Shown in pieces: positions 1 to 8,656 of a DNA stretch of 43,349 nucleotides. Each line of letters opens with the position of its first letter. The stretch's first letter is position 1. The translations under genes and the position numbers were made by a program. Source of the stretch: Paenibacillus popilliae ATCC 14706 (lineage in GTDB: Bacteria; Bacillota; Bacilli; Paenibacillales; Paenibacillaceae). The stretch is from positions 1 to 43,349 of the forward strand of contig NZ_BALG01000028.1 of assembly GCF_000315235.1 (NCBI RefSeq), read 5' to 3'. The notes beneath the pieces were generated by a model. It saw only the letters and a list, made by a program, of their open reading frames with translations, made no database searches and had not been told where the DNA came from.

Positions 1-78
1 TTCAGTTTTCAAAGAACAATCCAGCAACCAACTTCGTCAGTAAGCTGCTTTCTTTTCTTCACCGCGTTCAGCGGCGAC
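1..78 (-). other. rRNA operon leader (5' transcribed spacer)
   Basis: Read on the minus strand, the edge of the window carries TTGTTCTTTGAAAACTGAA, a sequence typical of the pre-16S leader or rRNA spacers of Bacillus and Paenibacillus, a few tens of bases downstream of two rRNA-type promoters. The 16S gene itself would lie left of the window and is not seen. The CTTTGAAAACTG motif also occurs before 23S genes, but the promoters just upstream favour the start of an operon. Confidence 0.65.
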
Positions 79-84
79 TTTTAT

Positions 85-113
85 AATATATCATGTTTTC
101 GATTCAGCGTCAA
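85..113 (-). promoter_or_regulatory. rRNA operon promoter, proximal (P2)
   Basis: On the minus strand there is TTGACG at 113-108, a 17-base spacer and TATATT at 90-85. The near-consensus sigma-A hexamers directly precede the rRNA-type leader. Transcription would run left out of the window. Confidence 0.75.
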
Positions 114-177
114 GCACTTATTGAAATCTTTTTTCGCTTCATGCGGCTGATGCCGCTCTGTCGAAGACAGGAATATA

Positions 178-206
178 AATATATCACGCTCTTATTAGAA
201 AAGCAA
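178..206 (-). promoter_or_regulatory. rRNA operon promoter, distal (P1)
   Basis: A second minus-strand promoter has TTGCTT at 206-201, a 17-base spacer and TATATT at 183-178, about 93 bases upstream of the first. Tandem promoters at this spacing are normal for rRNA operons in Bacillota. The AT-rich stretch upstream could act as an UP element. Confidence 0.65.
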
Positions 207-303
207 CCCCTAAAGCTATTATTTATCTCCACGCACTACGACACCTTGAAAATGAACATCTGGCGAAAGCTCTGTCCCAGTTAGCCTATTGTTTTCACCA
301 CAA

Positions 304-360
304 CAACAGGTAACACCCATCCATCTAACTCTTCATAGAACAGGGGGATATTACCTGTTG
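304..360. repeat. Inverted repeat after safA, possible weak terminator
   Basis: AACAGGTAAC at 304-313 pairs with the segment at 351-360, enclosing a loop of about 37 bases that holds a shorter nested ACAGG/CCTGT pairing. It lies between the safA stop and the rRNA promoters. There is no convincing T-tract on the minus side, so termination is only a guess. Confidence 0.3.
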
Positions 361-378
361 CTGTTAAGTGGCAGTCTG

Positions 379-1899
379 TTAGCCGTTAATCCACGGTATT
401 CCTTGCGAACGCTGCTTCCTATTCGAGGCTTTGGCCTTTTCTCCGCTACGGAGACTCTTCTTTCCGGAAACGCTGCGAATCGTCGCTTTCTTCTCCTTAT
501 CACTTGTATTCTCGGTTCTTTCTTCCGGTTCGCCATTCGTCTCGGCGGAAGAGGCAGTTGCCGTCTCCGCTTCGGGCTTCTCTTCGTACTGATGACCACC
601 GCACTCACATGACTTTCCTTTTTCCCAACCCTCCTTCTTCCAGTGGTGTTGAGGCATGCCCCAGTACGGTTCCCGATTATGCCAACCCGCTTCCGGCGAG
701 ACATGGGCCGGAAAAGTCTGGTGCATTCCCGGATATACATGGCTGGAATGAGAATGCCATTCTCCATGTCCGCTCATCCCGTGATTTGGATGCCATTTCC
801 CGTGCTCGCCCATCTCGTGATGCGGATGCCATTCTCCATGTCCGCTCATCCCGTGATGCGGATGCCATTTCCCGTGTTCACCCATCCCGTGATGCGGATG
901 CCATTTCCCGTGTTTACCCATCCCGTGATGCTCCGGCATGGAAGGCGGCCATTCGGTCGGAGTCGGGTCCCCCGGTGCGGCTGGGGAGACAAATACAGGC
1001 TGCGCCAAAGTATGCGAATACGGTATTAGCGGATACCCGCCTCCGCAACCATGTGGCGGTTGCATGACAGGAGACATCTCCCATGACGGATCGCCGACAT
1101 AGGTCGGTCCCCCCCCCGAAGGAGCGACAACCTCTGCAGCCGGTACCAGATACTGGGAGAATGGATGGTGGTAGTGAGGTTCTCCCCAGCCGTTAGATAT
1201 ATCTTTGACCGGTGCATACGTTTCAGGGCAGGAGTAAAATGGCATAGCCTTTTCCTCCATGTAGGGAAGTATTGCGGGAGGCTCTGGGCATTCCAGTACC
1301 GGCGGGGCCGGAATCGGCAGCGTTGGCGCTGAAGGACAAATCGGATATTCATGATTCGGTTTTTCCGGCTTATCATACTCCACTTTTTCCATTTCAAATT
1401 CGAACTCATACTTCGGCAGAGTAATCTCGACCTTCGGCTTCGTCATTTCTGGCTTTGGCTTGGTCAGTTCCGCTTCCGGTGGCGTGATTTCCGCTTTTGG
1501 CTTCGGCGCAGTCATCTCGCCTTTGTTGTTATTGATCGGCATAGTCTCCGATGAAGGCGGCATCATTCCCGATACCTTCGGAATATTAACAACTTGCCCA
1601 ACCACAAGAACATTGGGATTTTTCAATTGCGGATTCGCTTCAATCATCTCTTGCAAAGGAACGCCCCATGCCTTCGACAGCTTCCACAATGTATCCCCTT
1701 CCTTGACCACATGCTTATGCACAATTTCGTGCCCTGTTTGCGGGTGGCTGGAGGAAGGGACTTTAATCTTCATCCCGACATCGATCTTATTCGGGTCTTG
1801 CAACTGCGGGTTCATCTTGAGTAATTTTTCTAACGGAACATCATATTTTTGTGAAATGGAATATAACGACTCGCCGTTCTTGACAATATGGATTTTCAC
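379..1899 (-). CDS. safA: SafA-like spore coat assembly protein with two LysM domains
   Basis: This 506-residue protein has two N-terminal LysM domains (about residues 2-48 and 62-108), the peptidoglycan-binding fold that places SafA at the cortex/coat interface in Bacillus. A low-complexity linker rich in Pro, Lys and Glu follows (about 110-210). Residues 326-385 are five tandem 12-residue His/Trp repeats, and the last 40 residues are basic. The start is GTG at 1899 behind GGGAGG; the first LysM begins at once, so no signal peptide is present, as expected for a mother-cell coat morphogen. The nearest upstream gene on the strand is an ilvE remnant. The LysM architecture and the spoVID gene elsewhere in the window support SafA, but other LysM coat proteins (ExsA type) share this layout. 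Confidence 0.75.
   Translation of the reverse strand: MKIHIVKNGESLYSISQKYDVPLEKLLKMNPQLQDPNKIDVGMKIKVPSSSHPQTGHEIVHKHVVKEGDTLWKLSKAWGVPLQEMIEANPQLKNPNVLVVGQVVNIPKVSGMMPPSSETMPINNNKGEMTAPKPKAEITPPEAELTKPKPEMTKPKVEITLPKYEFEFEMEKVEYDKPEKPNHEYPICPSAPTLPIPAPPVLECPEPPAILPYMEEKAMPFYSCPETYAPVKDISNGWGEPHYHHPFSQYLVPAAEVVAPSGGGPTYVGDPSWEMSPVMQPPHGCGGGYPLIPYSHTLAQPVFVSPAAPGDPTPTEWPPSMPEHHGMGKHGKWHPHHGMGEHGKWHPHHGMSGHGEWHPHHEMGEHGKWHPNHGMSGHGEWHSHSSHVYPGMHQTFPAHVSPEAGWHNREPYWGMPQHHWKKEGWEKGKSCECGGHQYEEKPEAETATASSAETNGEPEERTENTSDKEKKATIRSVSGKKSLRSGEKAKASNRKQRSQGIPWING
745..924 (-). repeat. Five 36-bp tandem repeats within safA
   Basis: Five in-frame copies of a 36-base unit encode 12-residue units of the form GMGEHGKWHPHH (residues 326-385). 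Copies vary at a few positions: GMGK, GMGE, GMSG, EMGE and GMSG starts, and HPHH, HPNH or HSHS ends. The array is coding and His/Trp/Gly-rich. Such arrays often vary in copy number between strains through slippage. Confidence 0.9.
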
Positions 1900-1964
1900 G
1901 TATTGTAACCTCCCAAACGTTCATCATCCTCTGTGCTACGGGACACTTGCCCCAGGATCAATTA

Positions 1965-2201
1965 CTACATCCTATGCAGATGATGGGCGTTTGACATCCC
2001 CTCATACAAAAAAATCCTCCCCATGTTCAGGAAGGAGTTGTCTGTCGCGAACTGCTCGACAATAATAATGACACTCGCCTGCGGGCAGCGGCGCGGATCG
2101 AGGCCGAGATTCACGGCTTCGCGGGAGACGATAATCCGGAAATAGCCGTCACGCAACGCGTTGCGCCGAATCGTCTCCACCATGACATATTGTACGTTCA
2201 A
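1965..2201 (-). pseudogene. ilvE: Remnant of branched-chain amino acid aminotransferase (ilvE)
   Basis: The frame encodes about 45 residues clearly matching the middle of IlvE, with VETIRRNALRDGY, then VSREAVNLGLDPRRCP and VIIIVEQ. The N-terminal third and the whole C-terminal PLP-binding half are missing. After EQFA the frame runs into unrelated sequence and stops. No ATG or ribosome site fits; the only in-frame start is a TTG at 2201, and the same frame continues upstream into pheA. pheA followed by ilvE is the order I recall for related Paenibacillus, so this is probably a deletion scar. It cannot make a working enzyme. Confidence 0.75.
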
Positions 2202-2248
2202 GTATTTCCATTGCGACGACGTATCAAAAGCACCTATATCAATTGGCC

Positions 2249-3109
2249 CTACTCGTGTACAGCTTGTTCATATGCATAGCTTGGATAAGATCCAAGGATG
2301 CGAACCTGGCAGCCGATCGCTTCAATTTCCGCGAGAGCGGAAGGCAATAGAACCGTGTTCAGTCCCATTTCCACGTCAATATAGAAATAATAGTTGCCCA
2401 GTCGGCGCTTCGTCGGACGCGATTCAATCCGCGACAAGTTGATGCGCCGCCACGCAAAGGCGGACAATACCTGGTGCAGTGCACCCGGGTAATCCTCTGG
2501 CAACGTGACCAGAATCGTCGCCTTCGGTTCGCTGGAACGCTCTAGGTTCAGTGGCTCCTTGCCGATAAGGACGAACCTCGTGTAGTTATGATGATGGTCC
2601 GTTACTTCCGGTGCCAGTACATCGAGGCCATGGGTACGAGCCCCCAGGGCAGTTCCAATCGCCACCCAACCGCTGCCGGGATGCTGCTTGACCTTATGAA
2701 CGGCTTCGGCGGTGCTGCCCGTATGCTCCAGCTCGGCATACGGCAGATACGTACGGATGAAGTTCATGCATTGCGCCATTGCAACCGGGTGAGACATGAT
2801 CTTGACGACCCGGGACCAGTCTCCTTCGATTTCCGCGTGGCATCCAATCATATTTTGGATGGACGGATAGACCCATTCCGCCTGGAACGGAATGTCCACC
2901 TCATGAACAATCCAGTCCATATGCAGATTCACCGAGCCCTCGATCGTATTCTCGATTGGGATGACGCTATAATCTGTCTTGCCCCGAGCGGTCGACAAGA
3001 ACACGTCTGATATCAAGGCATAATGATCAAGCTGATGGTGCTCCCCGACGAGATGGACCGCAGCCTCATGCGACACGGAACCTTCAGGCAAAAGCGCAAT
3101 TCTAGCCAT
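2249..3109 (-). CDS. pheA: Prephenate dehydratase
   Basis: PheA converts prephenate to phenylpyruvate in phenylalanine synthesis. The 286-residue protein has the periplasmic-binding-like catalytic domain, with ENTIEGSV at 53-60 and the catalytic NYTRF motif at 175-179 (Thr177). A C-terminal ACT domain from about 197 contains the ESRP phenylalanine-binding motif at 229-232, so feedback inhibition by Phe is expected. Length is normal for the monofunctional family. The ATG at 3109 has AGAAGGAG about ten bases upstream. It follows thrB by 16 bases, so it is probably read together with hom-thrC-thrB. Confidence 0.95.
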   Translation of the reverse strand: MARIALLPEGSVSHEAAVHLVGEHHQLDHYALISDVFLSTARGKTDYSVIPIENTIEGSVNLHMDWIVHEVDIPFQAEWVYPSIQNMIGCHAEIEGDWSRVVKIMSHPVAMAQCMNFIRTYLPYAELEHTGSTAEAVHKVKQHPGSGWVAIGTALGARTHGLDVLAPEVTDHHHNYTRFVLIGKEPLNLERSSEPKATILVTLPEDYPGALHQVLSAFAWRRINLSRIESRPTKRRLGNYYFYIDVEMGLNTVLLPSALAEIEAIGCQVRILGSYPSYAYEQAVHE

Positions 3110-3125
3110 AATAAGTTAACTCCTT

Positions 3126-4091
3126 CTATCGTGATGAATCAACACGTTCGGCGACGACCGCCGCCATATCATCCCATACTCCGCAGCACACGGCTCCTTC
3201 CTTGCTTATCCTTAGCGGCATAACCCGGGACTCGACCCCGTGATCGCGAAGCGCTTGCTTCATATATACTTGCAATGAATCGTGCTCGTCCCGGTTGTCC
3301 ACGAAGGCGAGAAGCGTCGGACCCGCGCCGCTCAGCGCCACGCCCAGCGCTCCGTGCCGGACCGCCTCCTCCAATATACCGGGCATCCCCGGGACGAGCG
3401 ATGCCCGGTACGGCTGATGCAGCCGGTCTTGCATCGCTTCCGCCAGCAGCTCCGTGCGTCCGCTGGCCAAGGCCGCGACGAGAACGGAAGAGCGACTGAG
3501 ATTGTATATCGCATCCGCCATGCCGATGCGCTCCGGCAGCACATGCCGCGCCTTCTTCGTCTCGAGCTCGAACTGGGGAATGGCCACGACCGTACCGAGG
3601 CCGGCTGGCGGATCGAGCCGAATATGGCATGCCTGCTTACCATCCCACATGGCCACGAGAATTCCGCCGAATAGAGAGGCCCCCACATTATCCGGATGGC
3701 ACTCGATTGCCGTCGCCATATCGAACAACCGTTGATCCGTCAACGGCTGCCCGATGAGCCAATTGGCGGCGACAAGCCCGCCGATCAAGGCGGAGGCGCT
3801 GCTGCCAAGGCCGCGCGTCAACGGGATCTCGCTATAGATGTCAAGGGCGAGCGGACGCTCCTCTGCTCCCGCTTCCCGGAATACCGCTTGAGCCGTCCGA
3901 TAGATCAGATTGCGATCATCGACAGGGAGGCCGTGAAGCTCCGATCCGTGAAGGCGAATCTCCATCTGCTCCGCCGGCTTCATCGCGACCCACAAATGGA
4001 GCTCAAGCGCCATGCCTAGCGTATCGAACCCGGGGCCAAGATTGGCCGTGCTGGCAGGCACGCGCACGAGCACGCCCTCTTCCTTCCACAT
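3126..4091 (-). CDS. thrB: Homoserine kinase
   Basis: ThrB phosphorylates homoserine, the penultimate step to threonine. It is a 321-residue GHMP-family kinase with the N-terminal substrate motif PASTANLGPGFDTLG (12-26), the ATP-binding PLTRGLGSSASAL loop (90-102), a CHPDNVGAS segment (131-139) and the C-terminal ALSGAGPT motif. The start ATG shares one base with the thrC stop (TAATG), pointing to translational coupling. It lies in a hom-thrC-thrB-pheA run. Confidence 0.95.
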   Translation of the reverse strand: MWKEEGVLVRVPASTANLGPGFDTLGMALELHLWVAMKPAEQMEIRLHGSELHGLPVDDRNLIYRTAQAVFREAGAEERPLALDIYSEIPLTRGLGSSASALIGGLVAANWLIGQPLTDQRLFDMATAIECHPDNVGASLFGGILVAMWDGKQACHIRLDPPAGLGTVVAIPQFELETKKARHVLPERIGMADAIYNLSRSSVLVAALASGRTELLAEAMQDRLHQPYRASLVPGMPGILEEAVRHGALGVALSGAGPTLLAFVDNRDEHDSLQVYMKQALRDHGVESRVMPLRISKEGAVCCGVWDDMAAVVAERVDSSR

Positions 4092-5158
4092 TATTGTTCA
4101 CCCTCCAGCTGGCGAATTGCCAACATGACCGCTTCCTCCGTGTCCGGCACGACGAGCGGCTCCTTCGCCGCCGTCTGGATGGCGATATTCGGATCCTTCA
4201 GCCCATGTCCGGTTAGCACACATATGACCGATTCGCCTCCGGTGAAGTAACCTTCCCGGTGCAACTTCAGCACGCCAGCCACCGAAGCCGCCGAGGCCGG
4301 TTCGGCAAAGACGCCTTCTCTCGCCGCCAACAGCTGGTACGCTTCGATAATTTGATCGTCGGTCACGTAATTTATTTGACCGCCGGATTGCTCGGCCGCC
4401 TCGACAGCGGTCTTCCAGCTTGCCGGATTACCGATGCGGATGGCGGTCGCCAACGTTTCCGGATTCGGAATCGGCTCGCCCTTGACAATCGCCATGGCTC
4501 CTTCCGCTTCAAAGCCGACCATCTTTGGCAGACGGTCCGTTTGGCCTGCCGCATGATACTCCTTAAATCCTTTCCAGTAAGCGGAAATATTACCCGCATT
4601 GCCAACGGGAATGGCGAGCACGTCCGGCACAGCCCCCAATTGATCACATACCTCGAAGGCGGCTGTCTTCTGTCCCTCAATCCGGTACGGGTTGACCGAA
4701 TTGACGAGCGCAATCGGGTGCTTGGCCGTAATCTCGCGCACGATCTCCAGCGCCCGGTCGAAGTTGCCCTCGATCGCAATCACCTTCGCCCCGTAGATCA
4801 TCGCTTGAGCCAGCTTGCCAAGCGCAATATTATTGTTCGGGATCAGCACGATGCAGTTGAGGCCGCCTCTGGCGGCATAGGCGGCCGCGGCCGCGGCGGT
4901 GTTGCCGGTCGAGGCGCACATAATCGTGCGGCTCCCTTCTTCCATCGCCTTCGCTACGGCCATGACCATGCCGCGATCCTTGAAAGATCCGGTCGGATTC
5001 AAGCCTTCATATTTCAAATATAGATCCAGCCCAAGCTCCTCGGACAGGCGTTCCGCCCGGATAAGCGGCGTGTTGCCTTCCTGCAGCGTCAGCATGGGTG
5101 TATTTTCGTTAACTGGCAAATAGCGCTTGTAGGTCTTCAGCAATCCCATATATCTCAT
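4091..5158 (-). CDS. thrC: Threonine synthase
   Basis: ThrC is a PLP enzyme that turns O-phosphohomoserine into threonine. The 355-residue protein has the PLP-lysine motif [10 protein letters not shown] (Lys60), an [18 protein letters not shown] stretch and a glycine-rich phosphate loop around PVGNAGNI. The size fits the short Bacillus-type enzyme. The ATG at 5158 has GAGGGGGAAC in front. The gene overlaps thrB by one base and follows hom by about 55 bases. Confidence 0.95.
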   Translation of the reverse strand: MRYMGLLKTYKRYLPVNENTPMLTLQEGNTPLIRAERLSEELGLDLYLKYEGLNPTGSFKDRGMVMAVAKAMEEGSRTIMCASTGNTAAAAAAYAARGGLNCIVLIPNNNIALGKLAQAMIYGAKVIAIEGNFDRALEIVREITAKHPIALVNSVNPYRIEGQKTAAFEVCDQLGAVPDVLAIPVGNAGNISAYWKGFKEYHAAGQTDRLPKMVGFEAEGAMAIVKGEPIPNPETLATAIRIGNPASWKTAVEAAEQSGGQINYVTDDQIIEAYQLLAAREGVFAEPASAASVAGVLKLHREGYFTGGESVICVLTGHGLKDPNIAIQTAAKEPLVVPDTEEAVMLAIRQLEGEQ

Positions 5159-5213
5159 TTCTGTTCCCCCTCTTTGCTGTATGGATTCAACTGATTTATG
5201 CGGAGCTGCTCGA

Positions 5214-6500
5214 TCAATCTTCGACTCGATAAGCGCTCTTCATCGACTTGATGACGGACAGATGCTCGAAATGTGCAAACACCTTATTCATGCTCGCCCG
5301 GCTGGCGTAATGCGTAATAATGATAATCTCGGCATCCGGGTTGTTCGGATTCGGCTGCTGTACAACCGAATCAAGGCTCACATCGCACTCGGCGAAGATT
5401 TGCGTAATTTGCGCAAGCACCCCTGCCTTGTCTTCGACGTGAAGCAGGACGAAGTTTTTATACGTAATCTGCTCGTCGGATTTAAGCTTCTTCTCCTTGT
5501 ACGGAGTCAAGGCGCGCTGTCCGTTGACGCCGAGTTTCATATTCTTAATGACCGCGACCAGATCCGCCACGATCGAGGTGGCCGTCGGCATCTCGCCGGC
5601 ACCCGGGCCGTAGAACATCGTCTCGCCTACGGCTTCCCCGTACACATAGACCGCATTGAACACGCCGTTCACCGAAGCGAGCGGATGTGCCGTGCTGACC
5701 ATTGTCGGCTGCACGACGACACTGATCTGGTTATCCTTCCGTTCGGCGATGCCAAGCAGCTTCATTTCATAGCCCAGCTTTTTGGCAAAAGCGATATCTT
5801 CCTTCTTAATCCGAGAGATGCCGCGTACTTCTACGTCTTCCAGGGAGACGTCCGCATGAAAGCCGAGCGTCGCGAGTATCGCCATCTTACGCGCCGCGTC
5901 CAGCCCTTCCACATCCGAGGTCGGATCCGATTCGGCGTAGCCAAGCTGCTGTGCTTCCCGCAGCACCTCTTCGTAGCCAGCCCCTTCCTGGCTCATTTTC
6001 GATAAAATATAATTGGTCGTCCCGTTGACGATGCCCATTATCTTCGTAATCCGGTCGGAAGAGAAGCTTTCCATCAACGTGCGGATGATCGGAATGCCAC
6101 CGGCGACGCTCGCTTCATACAACACATCGCAGCACTTTTCCTTCGCCTTTGCCTTGATATCCCGCCCGTGAAGCGCGATCAGATCCTTGTTCGCAGTAAC
6201 GACATGTTTGCCCCGATCCAACGCTTCCATAAGATACTCCTTGGTCGGCTCAATACCGCCCATCACTTCAACGACCACGTCGATCTCCGGATTGCCGATA
6301 ATATCCCAGGCATTTTCCGTAAGCAAATGATCCGGCACTTGAATGCTGCGGGACTTGTTCATATCCTTGACAAGCACTTTTACGATCTGAATCGGCGACC
6401 CGACCTGGCTGGCCAGATCCTCCTGATGCCCTTCAACAATCCGAACGACACCCGTACCTACAGTGCCCAGCCCCAATAGTCCTACTTTGATTGACTTCAT
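5214..6500 (-). CDS. hom: Homoserine dehydrogenase with ACT domain
   Basis: Hom reduces aspartate semialdehyde to homoserine, the branch point to threonine and methionine. The 428-residue protein starts with a Rossmann motif [13 protein letters not shown] (7-19), followed by NGTTNYIL (159-166) and the [15 protein letters not shown] segment with the catalytic lysine (Lys205). A C-terminal ACT domain (from about 345) suggests feedback control by threonine. GGGGAGG precedes the ATG at 6500. It is the first gene of the hom-thrC-thrB-pheA run. In B. subtilis hom-thrC-thrB is not between pheB and pheA, so the arrangement differs. Confidence 0.95.
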   Translation of the reverse strand: MKSIKVGLLGLGTVGTGVVRIVEGHQEDLASQVGSPIQIVKVLVKDMNKSRSIQVPDHLLTENAWDIIGNPEIDVVVEVMGGIEPTKEYLMEALDRGKHVVTANKDLIALHGRDIKAKAKEKCCDVLYEASVAGGIPIIRTLMESFSSDRITKIMGIVNGTTNYILSKMSQEGAGYEEVLREAQQLGYAESDPTSDVEGLDAARKMAILATLGFHADVSLEDVEVRGISRIKKEDIAFAKKLGYEMKLLGIAERKDNQISVVVQPTMVSTAHPLASVNGVFNAVYVYGEAVGETMFYGPGAGEMPTATSIVADLVAVIKNMKLGVNGQRALTPYKEKKLKSDEQITYKNFVLLHVEDKAGVLAQITQIFAECDVSLDSVVQQPNPNNPDAEIIIITHYASRASMNKVFAHFEHLSVIKSMKSAYRVED

Positions 6501-6541
6501 CTCGTTCCTCCCCTTTCGCTTGACGCGATTTGTCTATATGT

Positions 6542-6597
6542 AAAAAAAGAAACCGTCTTTCCGCAGCCTTCACTCCTACCCGACATTCGCTGCTGCG
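6542..6597 (-). terminator. Possible terminator/attenuator between pheB and hom
   Basis: On the minus strand CGCAGC (6597-6592) can pair with GCTGCG (6567-6562), followed by a small GAAA/TTTC stem and a run of seven T at 6548-6542. The main stem is short with a long loop, so this may be a weak terminator or part of the hom leader. Confidence 0.35.
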
Positions 6598-6614
6598 CCG
6601 ACAACCGAATCGCC

Positions 6615-7052
6615 TTATCCTTGCCCGATGACCTGCACCCGCTTCACACCCGAAATGTCGCGCAGCGTCTCAAGCATCATGCTGAACGGTTCGGCAATCA
6701 GGGATGTCTCCACCGAGAGAACAACGTTCGCCATGCCCTGAAGCGGAATCGTCTGGTGGATCGTGAGCACATTGCCCTCGAACGCAGCCACCGAACTGAG
6801 CACCTTAGAAAGGATACCTGATCGGTGCTCCAAATCAAGTGAAATCGTCACGATGCGCTCTCGCTCCAACTGGTTCAGGGGAAAGATGCCGTTTTTATAT
6901 TTATAGAACGCGCTGCGGCTCAGCTCGACCCGCTCCGCAGCCTCGTGAACGGTCTTGACCTCTCCCGAGGCAAGTAGTTGCTTCGCCCGTACTGTCTTCA
7001 CCACCGCATCCGGCAAAATATCTTCCCGTACCAAGTAGTATCGCTCTACCAT
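6615..7052 (-). CDS. pheB: ACT domain protein PheB (YsxB-neighbour family)
   Basis: This 145-residue protein matches PheB, a conserved Bacillota protein with an N-terminal helix-turn-helix-like segment (about 20-55, including AAERVELSRSAFYKYKNG) and a C-terminal ACT domain. It is linked to aromatic amino acid genes but its exact biochemical role is not settled; a chorismate mutase role has been suggested by older annotation. I chose the internal ATG at 7052 because GGAGGA sits six bases upstream; the longer frame to 7097 has no ribosome site. In B. subtilis it lies directly between obg and pheA. Here a gene scrap and a terminator separate it from obg, and hom-thrC-thrB separate it from pheA. 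Confidence 0.85.
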   Translation of the reverse strand: MVERYYLVREDILPDAVVKTVRAKQLLASGEVKTVHEAAERVELSRSAFYKYKNGIFPLNQLERERIVTISLDLEHRSGILSKVLSSVAAFEGNVLTIHQTIPLQGMANVVLSVETSLIAEPFSMMLETLRDISGVKRVQVIGQG

Positions 7053-7095
7053 GAGCAGTCCTCCGTAAAAAGACTTTTGTTTTCCTATAGGGGAC

Positions 7096-7125
7096 ATTAT
7101 AGCGGATTCATATGCCGATTGGCAA
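7096..7125 (-). promoter_or_regulatory. Promoter of pheB
   Basis: Minus strand: TTGCCA at 7125-7120, an 18-base spacer and TATAAT at 7101-7096, about 45 bases upstream of the pheB start. The perfect -10 makes this a good sigma-A promoter. It abuts the end of the aldo/keto reductase scrap. Confidence 0.7.
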
Positions 7126-7127
7126 TA

Positions 7128-7274
7128 GGAGATTCAGATGTTTCGTTGTTGCTTCCGATTCCAGGAGCGACCCAGCCGGAATCGATCCGCGACAGCGCTC
7201 AGGCGGTCCGGCTTCGCCTCACTCAAGCAGATCTCGCGAAGTTGGATGTGCATGATACCCCTTTGCCGGCGTAG
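7128..7274 (+). pseudogene. C-terminal scrap of an aldo/keto reductase
   Basis: The plus-strand frame ending in TAG at 7272-7274 encodes LLLPIPGATQPESIRDSAQA followed by VRLRLTQADLAKLD. This is the NADPH-binding C-terminal signature of aldo/keto reductases (IPGA..PESI...A...L..ED...LD). Only about 48 residues remain, with no upstream barrel and no start site. It lies opposite to all neighbouring genes, between obg and pheB. Most likely it is a leftover of a lost or rearranged gene. Confidence 0.6.
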
Positions 7275-7289
7275 GGATGACAACGAGAA

Positions 7290-7319
7290 GACCGCATGCC
7301 TTATCAAGGACATGCGGTC
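7290..7319 (-). terminator. Terminator after obg
   Basis: A perfect 9-bp stem, GACCGCATG (7290-7298) with CATGCGGTC (7311-7319), has a 12-base loop. It begins 12 bases beyond the obg stop. The minus-side tail is only moderately T-rich (TTCTCGTTGT), so it may be leaky. Confidence 0.6.
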
Positions 7320-7330
7320 TCCTTATGACA

Positions 7331-8644
7331 TCAGTAATAGCTGCTGCCTTCAACGAATTCGAATTCGAAGTCGCCGATCCGGATGATGGTGCCGTCCTCT
7401 GCGCCGCGCTTGCGAAGTTCCTCGTCTACCCCCATCCGGCGAAGCGTGCGCGCGAACCGGAGAATCGCATCATGCGATGTCATTTGCATCCGCTTCAGCA
7501 TACCTTCAATCGCCTCGCTCTCGATGACGAACGTGTCATTCTCCCGCCGAATCGTGAAGGAAGGCTTCTCTTCTTTCTTCTTGTAGCGGTAGATTTTGCG
7601 CTCCTCAACGTCTGCGACCACTTCGACATGCGTCTCGGGAAGACGTTCCAGCATGTCCATGGCCTTATAGAGCAGTTCCTGAACTCCCTGCTTGGTTAAG
7701 GAGGAGATCGGCATGATCTCAATCTCGTCTCCCTTCAGCGCCCGTACCTGCTCGCGGAATGCTTCCAGATTGTCCCCCACCTGAGGCATATCCATCTTGT
7801 TGGCCGCCACGATCTGCGGTCGTTCCGCCAGCTTCTCATTATATTGACTCAGCTCATCGTTAATTTTGACCCAATCGTCGAATGGATCGCGCCCTTCGGT
7901 TCCCGCCATATCCACGACGTGGATAATCATCCGGGTACGTTCAATATGGCGCAGAAATTCATGCCCCAATCCGACTCCTTCGTGGGCTCCCTCGATCAGG
8001 CCCGGCAGGTCAGCCATGACGAAGCTTCGTCCGTCCCCGATGTCAACGACACCCAGATTCGGGGTAATCGTCGTGAAATGATAGTCGCCGATCTTCGGCT
8101 TCGCCGCTGAGACGACAGATAGCAACGTCGATTTGCCGACGCTCGGGAATCCGACTAGGCCGACATCCGCCATCACCTTCAGCTCAAGCACGACCCAGCG
8201 CTCCTGGCCTTCCTCCCCATGCTCCGCCAGCTCCGGCGCCGGGTTCGCCGGGGTCGCGAAGCGCATATTTCCTCTGCCACCGCGGCCACCCTTGGCGACG
8301 ACCACCTCTTGCCCATGACGGGTCAGATCGGCGACAATCTCCTGCGTATCGTCGTCGATGACGACCGTTCCCGGCGGAACCCGAACGATCATATGCTCCG
8401 CGTTGGCGCCGTGCTGGCTCTTGTTCCTCCCCTTCTCCCCACGGCTCGCCTTGAAGTGCTTCTGGTAGCGGAAGTCGACCAGTGTGCGCAGGCCCTCGTC
8501 CACGCGGAAAATGACGTCGCCGCCATTCCCTCCATCGCCGCCGGCCGGTCCGCCCATCGCGACATACTTCTCCCGGCGAAACGCCACGAGACCGTCGCCG
8601 CCGTCGCCGCCTTTTATATATATTTTCGTCTTATCTACAAACAT
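7331..8644 (-). CDS. obgE: Obg-family ribosome assembly GTPase
   Basis: Obg/CgtA is an essential GTPase of late 50S assembly that also links GTP level to stress and sporulation in Bacillus. The 437-residue protein has the glycine-rich Obg fold (1-158, with repeats such as GGDGGDGL and [13 protein letters not shown]), then a G domain with G1 GFPSVGKST (165-173), G3 DLPGLIEGA (212-220) and G4 NKMD near 285. The C-terminal OCT domain ends in VEG. The length matches B. subtilis Obg (428). It follows spo0B by 12 bases, the same pairing as in B. subtilis. Confidence 0.96.
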   Translation of the reverse strand: MFVDKTKIYIKGGDGGDGLVAFRREKYVAMGGPAGGDGGNGGDVIFRVDEGLRTLVDFRYQKHFKASRGEKGRNKSQHGANAEHMIVRVPPGTVVIDDDTQEIVADLTRHGQEVVVAKGGRGGRGNMRFATPANPAPELAEHGEEGQERWVVLELKVMADVGLVGFPSVGKSTLLSVVSAAKPKIGDYHFTTITPNLGVVDIGDGRSFVMADLPGLIEGAHEGVGLGHEFLRHIERTRMIIHVVDMAGTEGRDPFDDWVKINDELSQYNEKLAERPQIVAANKMDMPQVGDNLEAFREQVRALKGDEIEIMPISSLTKQGVQELLYKAMDMLERLPETHVEVVADVEERKIYRYKKKEEKPSFTIRRENDTFVIESEAIEGMLKRMQMTSHDAILRFARTLRRMGVDEELRKRGAEDGTIIRIGDFEFEFVEGSSYY

Positions 8645-8656
8645 GCTGTCACCCCG

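Noticed and set aside
643-1067. CRISPR-like regular repeats near safA
   Set aside because: The 36-base units have no unique spacers and translate in frame as protein repeats; it is a coding tandem repeat.
5181-6005. 274-codon plus-strand frame opposite hom
   Set aside because: Shadow of hom, which is fully supported by Rossmann and ACT motifs.
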